Source: Candidatus Culexmicrobium profundum
Lineage (GTDB): Archaea > Thermoproteota > Methanomethylicia > Culexarchaeales > Culexmicrobiaceae
DNA length: 5,388 bases
Direction: 5' to 3'
NCBI GenBank assembly: GCA_025061245.1
Contig: JANZKD010000215.1
Coordinates: 1 to 5,388 of the forward strand
Part shown: positions 1 through 5,362 of the stretch, piece after piece
How positions within the stretch are numbered: position 1 is the stretch's first letter
Layout: each line of letters begins with the position of its first letter
The notes under the pieces: model-generated
What the model was told of the DNA's origin: nothing
What the model saw: the letters and a program-made list of their open reading frames with translations, nothing else
The model's database searches: none
Translations under genes and position numbers: made by a program

Positions 1-268
1 CTTCTTCATATTTTTCAGAACGGATGTTTTCAATGCCTTCTTCAAGGATTAGCCCGGCTTCCCTAAAAAAGTTAAGTTTAGAAGCATTATAGGCTATTCT
101 AATCTCTCCAAGCAAAGCATTCATAAAGTGAATCAGCAGTTTTCTGGCTCCTTTACGCTCTTCCTCATCCATAGCTGCAACTTCGTCGACAAGCTTAGAA
201 GCAATAATCAATCCAGATTTAATTCTTTCAGCATACTGAAAAGAAATAACAGCGTCTCTAACATCCAA
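1..268 (-). CDS. Hypothetical helical protein, N-terminal part (runs off the left edge)
   Basis: An open minus-strand frame of 89 codons begins at TTG (268-266) and continues past base 1. The product starts LDVRDAVISFQYAERIKSGL (Met in life) and is charged and apparently all-helical, with the acidic-basic run MDEEERKGARK at residues 33-43. A GAGGT Shine-Dalgarno (reverse complement of 276-280) sits 7 bases upstream of the TTG, which supports this start. An in-frame TGA lies two codons upstream (274-272), and four codons before that is an in-frame ATG (286-284, reading M-A-E-V-stop). So either TTG is the true start, or an older ATG start was cut off by a nonsense mutation. I do not recognise the family. 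It probably belongs to the host chromosome, because it lies outside the integration junction and is transcribed away from it. Confidence 0.72.
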   Translation of the reverse strand, partial: MDVRDAVISFQYAERIKSGLIIASKLVDEVAAMDEEERKGARKLLIHFMNALLGEIRIAYNASKLNFFREAGLILEEGIENIRSEKYEE

Positions 269-326
269 CTGTCAAACCTCAGCCATAAAAGCTCTATACG
301 AAAATAAAAAGATTCTCAAAACCCCT

Positions 327-338
327 AAAAATAATATA
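327..338 (+). promoter_or_regulatory. TATA-like box of the tRNA-Ala gene
   Basis: The run AAAAATAATATA is centred about 31 bases before the first base of the tRNA half, a suitable distance for an archaeal TATA box driving a tRNA transcript with a short leader. Its presence suggests this side of the junction holds the original chromosomal tRNA promoter. The same 95-base gap must also hold the promoter of the divergent minus-strand gene; a T-rich run around 300-310 read on the minus strand is a candidate. This is pattern matching only. Confidence 0.4.
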
Positions 339-362
339 GTAATCATCCATCAATGAATATAA

Positions 363-1265
363 AGGGCCGGTAGTTCAGCCTGGAATGAACGCCTGACTTG
401 CAATCTATCTGGAATAAAGAAAATTGACTGGAATCAGTTTAGAGAATGGTTATCTACACAATTCAGAGAAGCCTATGTCAGTGATATTCTAAGATATGCT
501 AAGAGATACTGTATGATTCTAATTAATCCTTCAAGTATAGGACTGCTTCATGGATTGAAGGAAGACCAGAGAAGAATGGTTATGAGTAGTCTAAGCAATC
601 TAAGTAAGTTTCTAGGAATATACTCTTACTGGAAACAATTGATTCAAGGGAATAATCTGAAGTGGCAGAGAAGGAACTCTCTCAAAGCCTTTATTAGAAT
701 ACTGAAAGCTCAAGATAGCAATATCATGGAGTGGTTGAGAGAAGCTTATGAAATAGCTAGAGAGAATGAGAAGCTATTCCTTAAGTTCTGTCTATTGACT
801 GGGATGAGGAAACAAGAGTCAGTGAACAGTTTTAACTTAATAGTTAAACTAGCTAGAGAAGGGAAGCTAAAATCATATTATAATGCAGATCTTAAGGCCC
901 TACAACACTTCATGTTTGAAGAGATCTTCATAAGACGAAACAAGAATGTCTATATTTCCTTTGTTCATGAAAATCTAATCAATAAGATAGCTAATTCAAA
1001 ACCTATATCATACAATAGTCTAAGGCTAAGACTCAGAAGAAGAAACATGAAGACTAGAATATCTGAGCTAAGAGACTATTTTGGAACTTACTTATTGAAA
1101 CATGGAATATTACGGGAAGAGATTGATCTATTGCAAGGAAGAGTACCAACAAGTGTTTTCATAAGGTATTACTGGAGTCCCAACTTCAAAGATCTAAAAT
1201 CTAGAGTACTAAATGCACTGGAGATGATGAAGAATGAAATCATTTCACAGGACATATCAATTTAG
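363..1265 (+). CDS. SSV-type tyrosine integrase, C-terminal fragment int(C), split at the tRNA att site
   Basis: Catalyses site-specific recombination between the element and a host tRNA gene. The frame is open from just after a TAA (360-362), runs through the tRNA half, then enters a core-binding domain (WNQFREWL, about 429-452, to the conserved NLSKFLGIY) and the catalytic domain. Numbering from ATG 513, the active-site set is visible: Arg99 in TGMRKQE, hairpin Lys144 in RRNKNVYISF, Arg187 in SELRDYFGTYLL, Arg210 in DLLQGRVP, and the nucleophile Tyr220 in FIRYYWSP. Arg210 and Tyr220 are ten apart, as in SSV-type enzymes. The first 50 codons, including most of the core-binding region, lie before ATG 513, and no Shine-Dalgarno precedes that ATG, so 513 is not a natural gene start. 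The missing N-terminal part, int(N), should lie at the far end of the element. The fragment is probably not an active integrase alone, but it could restore the gene if the element excises. Confidence 0.88.
   Translation, partial: RAGSSAWNERLTCNLSGIKKIDWNQFREWLSTQFREAYVSDILRYAKRYCMILINPSSIGLLHGLKEDQRRMVMSSLSNLSKFLGIYSYWKQLIQGNNLKWQRRNSLKAFIRILKAQDSNIMEWLREAYEIARENEKLFLKFCLLTGMRKQESVNSFNLIVKLAREGKLKSYYNADLKALQHFMFEEIFIRRNKNVYISFVHENLINKIANSKPISYNSLRLRLRRRNMKTRISELRDYFGTYLLKHGILREEIDLLQGRVPTSVFIRYYWSPNFKDLKSRVLNALEMMKNEIISQDISI
364..405 (+). tRNA. tRNA-Ala(TGC), 5' half only; integration (att) site
   Basis: The sequence fits tRNA positions 1 to about 40: acceptor strand GGGCCGG (364-370), TA, D-stem GTTC/GAAC (373-376 and 387-390) closing a loop with the conserved GG, then G26, anticodon-stem strand CCTGA (392-396) and loop CTTGCAA (397-403) with anticodon TGC (Ala). 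An intact gene should continue TCAGG to close the anticodon stem. Only TC matches, and the sequence then reads TATCTGG. I find no T-arm or CCGGCCC-like 3' acceptor strand anywhere in the window. The break just past the anticodon loop is where archaeal tyrosine integrases commonly exchange strands, and the following sequence is an integrase gene in the same direction. It is therefore best read as an att junction. A full tRNA-Ala would be rebuilt at the other end of the element. A split or intron-containing tRNA gene is a much less likely alternative. Confidence 0.8.
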
Positions 1266-1377
1266 AGACTTCATAGAAGAACTAGATCAAAATGTTTTGC
1301 AAGATTCTGAAAGATACTGTAAATTAGAAGAAATTTCCATAAATGATAAATTGTTAAACTATGGGAAGTATTTCTAG
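1234..1377 (+). CDS. Small hypothetical protein, 47 residues, overlapping the int(C) end
   Basis: This short frame starts at ATG 1234, 32 bases inside the integrase end in a different frame, and stops at TAG 1375-1377. A good ribosome site, GGAGATGAT (1220-1228), lies 5 bases before the ATG, matching the spacing of the other element genes. The product begins MKSFHRTYQFRDFIEELD and ends LNYGKYF; it is charged, rich in aromatic residues and has no membrane segment. I do not recognise it. Its stop codon lies inside the sequence that forms the ribosome site of the next gene (AGGAG, 1376-1380), a layout typical of translational coupling. It could also be the stump of a longer gene cut by arrival of the beta-helix gene, or a chance frame. 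Confidence 0.5.
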   Translation: MKSFHRTYQFRDFIEELDQNVLQDSERYCKLEEISINDKLLNYGKYF

Positions 1378-1380
1378 GAG
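1376..1380 (+). promoter_or_regulatory. Ribosome binding site that sets the start of the beta-helix gene
   Basis: AGGAG ends 7 bases before ATG 1388. It lies downstream of the in-frame ATG at 1361, so it argues for 1388 as the real start. The protein from 1388 begins MFRKAVSG, a compact signal peptide, whereas the 1361 start only adds nine residues with no ribosome site of their own. Confidence 0.7.
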
Positions 1381-1387
1381 AAGGAAA

Positions 1388-3451
1388 ATGTTTAGGAAGG
1401 CTGTTTCTGGAATAATGATGACTCTACTGTTAACTAGCATATTATTATCAGCATTTAACGTTCAATCAGTCAAAGCAGAACCTAAGACTATAATAGTTCC
1501 AGACGATTACCCCACCATACAGGAAGCCATAAATAGCGCTAATACTGGAGATGTTATTTTTGTTAAAAAAGGGATATACTTTGAAAATTTAGTTATCAAT
1601 AAGACCATCTCAATTGTAGGCGAAGAAAAAGAAACGACTGTCATTAACGGAAACAAAATTGAAGATGCAATTTATATAACAGCTCATGAGGTTGTCATCA
1701 GTAACTTAACTATACAGAATGCAAGATCCGGTATTTTCTTAGATAGATCAGCGGGCAATGTTATATCCAACAATATCATAACCTCAAATAGTCAAGGTAT
1801 TTCGCTTCAGTATTCCAGTTGGAACAGCATTAGTGGAAATATTCTGTTTAATAATAGTGGCGCCATATACATATCATACTCAGCAAATAACATATTTAGA
1901 AACAATACCTTAACAAGCAACCATTATTCTGATATTAATGTTTATGGCGATTCGCTGTTGCATTACATTCAAGACATAGATTCATCCAATACTATCGACG
2001 GAAAACCTATATATTATTTGGTAAATCAAAACAACAAGCAAGTCCCTTCCGATGCAGGATTTGTGGCTATAGTTAATTCTTCTGGAATTATAGCTAAAAA
2101 TCTTAATTTAACGGGTAAAGGTTACAGCATTCTTTTAGTATATACAAGTAATTCTATGGTCCAAAATTGCACCCTTAAAAGTGGTTATTTACGGATCTAT
2201 ACGCTTCGATCTTATTCAAATATCCTTGAAGCTAATAGAATAATAAGTCATATGGAAATAGTTTATGGTAGCAATAATACCATTGCAAACAATGATTTCA
2301 ATAACACTGGTTCCATAGGTATCATATTGAGGCATTCACACAGTAACACGATAGCTGGAAATAGGATTTATGCACAATTACGAGAGGAGCATTGGTTCTA
2401 TGGTCTTAGGCTCGAAGATTCCGATCGGAATTTAATAATGAATAACTATTTCGAAAATCAATCTTCAGCAATAGATTTATCCTCGTCCACAGAGAACGTG
2501 ATAGTTAATAACACATTTATCAATAATCTTGGAGCAATAAGCGGTGGGTCATCATCGGTATTAGGGAAGTGGAACAGCAAGAATCAAATTAAGGAAAACT
2601 CCTTTATTAATTCGAGATCAGCCATATGGCTTGCGGGGGATAGTAACGTTATTGATAGCAATTTGATAACACAATGTAATATTGGAATTAGCTGGAGTGG
2701 TAGCGGAATCATCATTACGAGAAACTTAATTATAAATAATACCTACGGCATCTGGATACCAGGCTATGAACCTTATAACTACATTATTGGTAACACGATA
2801 GCAGATAATACTTATGGCATATATGCTGATGTTTACAATACTGATAACAAAATATACCATAACAACTTCATCAACAACACGCATCATATATGCGGTGTTG
2901 AAAATAATGTATGGGATAATGGAGAAGGGGAAGGCAACTTCTGGAGTGACTATATTGGTAAAGATTTAGACGAAGATGGTGTTGGTGACACACTTATCCC
3001 CCATCTTGGAGTAGATATGTATCCGCTTATGGCTCCAGTTAATATATTTGATGCTGGCGTTTGGAATGGAAAATCATATAGTGTAAGTATCATTAGCAAC
3101 TCAACTGTTAGAGGATTTTACTTTAACCCCGACGAAGGTCCATTTCTTAGATTCAATGTAACCGGTGTCGATCAGACAGTCGGTTTTTGCCGGGTTGGAA
3201 TTCCAATGGATTTGTTATGGGCAGAAAACGGTAATTGGGTTGTCACGGTAAATGGGCAAAATATAAGCTATAAATTAATCCCAGGTGAGAAATACATGCG
3301 ATTGTATTTCATTTATAACCAGAGCACAAAAACAATCGTAATTAGAGGGACTCACGTCATACCAGAATTCCCATCAATCACAACATTACTATTAATGTTG
3401 ATGGTGATCTCCATTATTGCATCAGTAAAAAGAAGAAAGTTTCCAACATAA
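1388..3451 (+). CDS. Secreted parallel beta-helix (NosD/PbH1-type) protein with PEF-type archaeosortase C-terminal signal
   Basis: A 687-residue exported protein. Residues 1-30 form a signal peptide: MFRK, a hydrophobic stretch, then a VKA/E cleavage site. The mature part opens with TIIVPDDYPTIQEAINSA and GDVIFVKKGIYFENLVI, the usual start of right-handed beta-helix NosD/pectate-lyase-like domains. Asn-rich turns (NNTF, NNTL, GNTI) recur to about residue 510. An inserted stretch around 195-245, with DGKPIYYLVNQNN and VPSDAGFVAIVNSSG, matches the NosD/CASH signature. GNFWSDY (516-522) and the acidic DLDEDGVGD loop close the helix. A beta-rich domain (about 555-654, with VGFCRVGIPMDLLW and WVVTVNG) follows. 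The tail has IPEFPS (658-663), a hydrophobic segment and KRRK (681-684), a PEF-type signal for archaeosortase processing and surface anchoring. Many NxS/T sites suggest N-glycosylation. Such proteins are surface proteins or carbohydrate-active in archaea, but I see no defined catalytic residues, so the ligand is unknown. It looks like cargo in the element. Confidence 0.9.
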   Translation: MFRKAVSGIMMTLLLTSILLSAFNVQSVKAEPKTIIVPDDYPTIQEAINSANTGDVIFVKKGIYFENLVINKTISIVGEEKETTVINGNKIEDAIYITAHEVVISNLTIQNARSGIFLDRSAGNVISNNIITSNSQGISLQYSSWNSISGNILFNNSGAIYISYSANNIFRNNTLTSNHYSDINVYGDSLLHYIQDIDSSNTIDGKPIYYLVNQNNKQVPSDAGFVAIVNSSGIIAKNLNLTGKGYSILLVYTSNSMVQNCTLKSGYLRIYTLRSYSNILEANRIISHMEIVYGSNNTIANNDFNNTGSIGIILRHSHSNTIAGNRIYAQLREEHWFYGLRLEDSDRNLIMNNYFENQSSAIDLSSSTENVIVNNTFINNLGAISGGSSSVLGKWNSKNQIKENSFINSRSAIWLAGDSNVIDSNLITQCNIGISWSGSGIIITRNLIINNTYGIWIPGYEPYNYIIGNTIADNTYGIYADVYNTDNKIYHNNFINNTHHICGVENNVWDNGEGEGNFWSDYIGKDLDEDGVGDTLIPHLGVDMYPLMAPVNIFDAGVWNGKSYSVSIISNSTVRGFYFNPDEGPFLRFNVTGVDQTVGFCRVGIPMDLLWAENGNWVVTVNGQNISYKLIPGEKYMRLYFIYNQSTKTIVIRGTHVIPEFPSITTLLLMLMVISIIASVKRRKFPT

Positions 3452-3681
3452 TCTCATTTTCCTTACATTGTCACACATGCACAACAAACCATTACTTATA
3501 GACGTTAACACATTCTTACATCAAGACATTACAAGGATAGAACTGTTTAGATCAACTATTCAACTGATGATTGCGAATATAGATATAGTGAAATGGTTTC
3601 AACATTGTTTAGTCTGCATAATGGTTTGTATGAAAGATGAAAATGCAAATACTGACCATAATGTGAATTCATTTCATGACT

Positions 3682-3695
3682 ATCATTCAAATGAT
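3682..3695. repeat. Palindrome ATCATT-CA-AATGAT
   Basis: Perfect 6-base inverted arms are separated by two bases, about 67 bases upstream of the TATA box of the downstream operon. The word TATCATTC, which contains the left arm, recurs at 3737-3744, 56 bases away. A dimeric winged-helix protein, such as the one encoded at 4538-4885, could bind such a site, but this is inference. In AT-rich DNA a 6-base-arm palindrome can arise by chance. Confidence 0.35.
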
Positions 3696-3761
3696 TATAA
3701 TAACAATGACAATGACTGTAATTATGATTATCTATGTATCATTCCATGTAATTGTAGAATG

Positions 3762-3770
3762 TTTATATTT
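3762..3770 (+). promoter_or_regulatory. TATA box of the small-gene operon
   Basis: TTTATATTT lies 59 bases before ATG 3829. With archaeal spacing of about 25 bases, transcription would start near 3790-3795 and give a leader of about 35 bases that includes the ribosome site at 3817-3823. That placement makes the upstream in-frame ATG at 3790 an unlikely start. Confidence 0.5.
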
Positions 3771-3816
3771 GAGTATGTGAGAATTTTACATGAGAGTGTT
3801 AAAAGTCAACATCAAA

Positions 3817-3823
3817 GAGGTGA
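3817..3823 (+). promoter_or_regulatory. Ribosome binding site that sets the start of the 239-residue protein
   Basis: GAGGTGA, a strong match to the archaeal Shine-Dalgarno consensus, ends 5 bases before ATG 3829. The alternative in-frame ATG at 3790 has no such site, so 3829 is chosen. The same GGTGA core with 5-6 base spacing recurs before the genes at 4538, 4893 and 5363. Confidence 0.75.
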
Positions 3824-3828
3824 AGAAA

Positions 3829-4548
3829 ATGTATGAAAATGAACAGATTCAAGTTGAGAAATCTGTTTTGGTTGACATGCTATTGGCATCAGTTCAAAAG
3901 CTAGAGAGTAGGATTAGGAAGAAATATTATGATTATTATCAATATTATAGAGAAATTGAATTACCAGAGTGTTATCAATCATATCCATATGTACGGGATG
4001 AAGCTAAGCAACTACTGCAAGTTGTTTATAATCTACTAGAGAGATTAGAGGTATATTTACAGTCTAAGAACACATATCAATATTATGAGAGATATTTTGA
4101 AGAATATCATAGTTTGTTTAATGAACTATGTGAGTATTTTCAAATTGACATAGATGAATTTCAAGGATATGAGAACTTCAAACAGTTACTTAGCAAGCAA
4201 GAATTGAAGGAATTTGAAAAGGTTGAAAGAGTTGCAGAATTAGTGAACAGACCAGAACTAGTTGAACAATATCTGCAGAAGGTTAAGTGGAGTAGATTAA
4301 GTCTTGAAGAGAAATTGAGTCGGTTAATAAACAAATGGTGGAGTGAGAAGAAGAAGAGGGAGAAATTGTCCAAAGAATTGACTTATGGTGGTAGAACTGT
4401 TCAAGAGTGGTTTGAAGTTTTAAATTTAAATGAATTTCAGCGGGAATATGCTAAGCGTCATCCATGGTTACTCGTTTCTGAAAGTGGTAGATCTCTATTG
4501 AAGAAGCTAGAACCTCACATGGTAGAAGGTGAAAGCAATGGCAATTAG
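3829..4548 (+). CDS. Hypothetical tyrosine-rich, helical protein (239 residues), first gene of the operon
   Basis: I do not recognise this family. The product is soluble (no signal peptide or membrane segment), charged and predicted largely helical, with coiled-coil-like Glu/Lys/Leu patterns at about residues 123-185. About 22 of 239 residues are tyrosine, grouped in KKYYDYYQYYRE (31-42), YQSYPYVRDEA (49-59) and YQYYERYFEEYHS (83-95). The motif YQYY occurs twice, at 37-40 and 83-86, and the underlying DNA also repeats (3937-3953 and 4075-4090), hinting at an internal duplication of about 46 residues. A basic stretch WWSEKKKREK (170-179) and a C-terminal helical part with REYAKRHPWLL (205-215) could contact nucleic acid or partners, but that is speculation. 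Its end overlaps the next gene by 11 bases, so the two are probably co-translated. It opens the operon behind the TATA box at 3762. Confidence 0.82.
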   Translation: MYENEQIQVEKSVLVDMLLASVQKLESRIRKKYYDYYQYYREIELPECYQSYPYVRDEAKQLLQVVYNLLERLEVYLQSKNTYQYYERYFEEYHSLFNELCEYFQIDIDEFQGYENFKQLLSKQELKEFEKVERVAELVNRPELVEQYLQKVKWSRLSLEEKLSRLINKWWSEKKKREKLSKELTYGGRTVQEWFEVLNLNEFQREYAKRHPWLLVSESGRSLLKKLEPHMVEGESNGN

Positions 4549-4885
4549 ATTGACTAATAGGTGTAAAAGGATCTTATTGCATTTGAGTATTCTAGAAACT
4601 GCTTCAGTATCCGAGATCATCAAAGAAGAGATTAAAGAGTTTCAAACAATTCGATTAATTGAAACATCAAAGACATTCAATGATCCTAGAGAATGGGAAC
4701 TGCATTGGAAGAATTTAATCCGAACATATTGGAGAGACATGTTCAAACTCTGTAAGTATGGTTTAGTTGAGAAAGTACCTAATTCTCGTAAATACAAACT
4801 CACAGATGAAGGTAAAAAGTTACTGAAACAATTTCATAGTCATCCGTTATTGCTGTTAAAACACAAAATTGAAAAGGAGAGGTGA
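4538..4885 (+). CDS. Winged helix-turn-helix DNA-binding protein (115 residues)
   Basis: Probably a small transcription regulator of the element. Residues 7-19 (NRCKRILLHLSIL) and 21-34 (TASVSEIIKEEIKE) fit helices 1 and 2. After an unusual linker of about 25 residues with DPREWELHWKN, residues 62-76 (RTYWRDMFKLCKYGL) fit the recognition helix. LVEKV, then NSRKYKLTDEGKKLLKQF (77-99), is the classic beta-wing and closing helix seen in PadR/MarR/ArsR-like archaeal regulators. ATG 4538 is chosen because AAGGTGA (4526-4532) lies 5 bases before it; the earlier in-frame GTG at 4529 falls inside that site. It overlaps the upstream gene by 11 bases, and the ribosome site of the next gene overlaps its stop. 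The linker may mean the DNA-binding fold is atypical, so the subfamily is not assigned. The palindrome at 3682-3695 is a possible target. Confidence 0.8.
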   Translation: MAIRLTNRCKRILLHLSILETASVSEIIKEEIKEFQTIRLIETSKTFNDPREWELHWKNLIRTYWRDMFKLCKYGLVEKVPNSRKYKLTDEGKKLLKQFHSHPLLLLKHKIEKER

Positions 4886-4892
4886 TGATGGG

Positions 4893-5138
4893 ATGGTATG
4901 GAAGATAGGTTTAGTCAAACAAGTAGAAGGAAACCAGGTTATTAAACTGTTTCTAAATGTGGAATGTGAAAGTGTAGAGGATGCTATTAGTGAAGCATTA
5001 AAGTTAGCTAAGAAATACAATGCAACAGTAGATTTCATTGATGAATTAATTCAAGGATATATTGATGTGCCAATGGAAAAACTCCTGAAGAAGATTGTTA
5101 ATTCAGAATCTAAGCCTAAAGGAGGGATCTATGGATGA
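4893..5138 (+). CDS. Small hypothetical protein (81 residues), relative of the next gene's product
   Basis: Not a recognised family. The product starts MVWKIGLVKQVEG and has two likely beta strands (WKIGLVKQV and VIKLFLNVEC), then an amphipathic helix VEDAISEALKLAKKYN (residues 27-42), a strand TVDFIDELIQGY (44-55) and a Lys-rich end. No membrane segment is visible. The start is ATG 4893 because GAGGTGAT (4879-4886), overlapping the upstream stop, ends 6 bases before it; an in-frame TTG at 4869 lies upstream of that site and is rejected. It follows the winged-helix gene by 7 bases and overlaps the next start by 4 (ATGA). Beta-beta-alpha-beta small proteins of this size often act as adaptors or DNA-end/partner proteins on archaeal elements, but nothing here proves such a role. 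Confidence 0.78.
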   Translation: MVWKIGLVKQVEGNQVIKLFLNVECESVEDAISEALKLAKKYNATVDFIDELIQGYIDVPMEKLLKKIVNSESKPKGGIYG

Positions 5139-5356
5139 ATTTATTCAAATTATCATTCCAATCTGACAATTTCATACTTGCAATAATAAGATCATTCAAA
5201 GATGAACAAAGTGCAATATCATTTGGATCATCATATGCTAAGAAACATGACTACAAATTGCTAGAAGTAGAACAAATCTGGTATGCTGATCCTAACTTGA
5301 AACATCAATACGATGCATGGAGATTTAAAAAGAGAAAGAACAAATTAGTGAGGTGA
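5135..5356 (+). CDS. Small hypothetical protein (73 residues), likely diverged paralogue of the preceding one
   Basis: The product MNLFKLSFQSDNFILAIIRS has the same apparent order as its neighbour: two strands, a helix (DEQSAISFGSSYAKKHDY) and a strand (KLLEVEQIWYADP), ending in a strongly basic tail KKRKNKLVR. Aligned without gaps on the helix, AIS and AKK fall at identical spacing in both (A-I-S, eight residues, A-K-K), followed by a Val/Leu-rich strand with acidic residues. This suggests an old tandem duplication. GGAGGG (5121-5126) precedes ATG 5135; the start overlaps the upstream stop as ATGA, indicating translational coupling. The basic tail could bind nucleic acid. The function is not recognised. 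Confidence 0.75.
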   Translation: MNLFKLSFQSDNFILAIIRSFKDEQSAISFGSSYAKKHDYKLLEVEQIWYADPNLKHQYDAWRFKKRKNKLVR

Positions 5357-5362
5357 AATCCA

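Larger units (their letters stand above)
3452..3828 (+). other. AT-rich stretch without a convincing gene; holds the operon promoter
   Basis: A plus-strand frame runs from TTG 3468 to TGA 3836, but it lacks a ribosome site, encodes a low-complexity Asn/Asp/Tyr/His/Cys-rich product in its second half, and covers the TATA box and ribosome site of the next gene. I read it as noncoding. The minus strand is broken by stops. From about 3640 to 3745 the DNA is built of short recurring words (ATGATTAT, AATGAC, TATCATTC), with a palindrome at 3682-3695. Such a stretch could be an operator region, a replication origin, or plain spacer. No clear T-rich terminator follows the beta-helix gene beyond CATTTTCC at 3455-3462. 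Confidence 0.55.

Noticed and set aside
364..420. Intron-containing or split tRNA-Ala gene
   Set aside because: No 3' half with a T-arm or matching acceptor strand is present in the window, there is no GC-rich complementary leader or bulge-helix-bulge pairing at the break, and an integrase frame runs straight through it.
513..515. ATG 513 as the real start of the integrase
   Set aside because: There is no ribosome site, and conserved core-binding sequence (WNQFREWL and SDILRYAKRY) is encoded upstream in the same frame.
1361..1387. Upstream ATG at 1361 as start of the beta-helix protein
   Set aside because: No ribosome site precedes it; the AGGAG at 1376-1380 lies after it and is well placed for ATG 1388, which also gives a normal-length signal peptide.
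3640..3745. CRISPR-like or iteron array
   Set aside because: The repeated words are only 6-8 bases, irregularly spaced and of low complexity; there are no uniform repeat-spacer units.
3468..3836. A 122-codon plus-strand frame starting at TTG
   Set aside because: It has no ribosome site, a low-complexity Asn/Asp/His/Tyr product, and it covers the TATA box and ribosome site of the next gene. It reads as AT-rich noncoding DNA, although the overlapping ATGTATGA end leaves slight doubt.
4161..4373. Minus-strand 70-codon frame
   Set aside because: It lies wholly inside the 239-residue gene on the opposite strand and has a Ser/Phe/Leu-rich product typical of antisense shadows, with no ribosome site.
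4856..5038. Minus-strand 60-codon frame
   Set aside because: It is a shadow of the 81-residue gene, with no ribosome site or family resemblance, and crosses two well-supported plus-strand genes.
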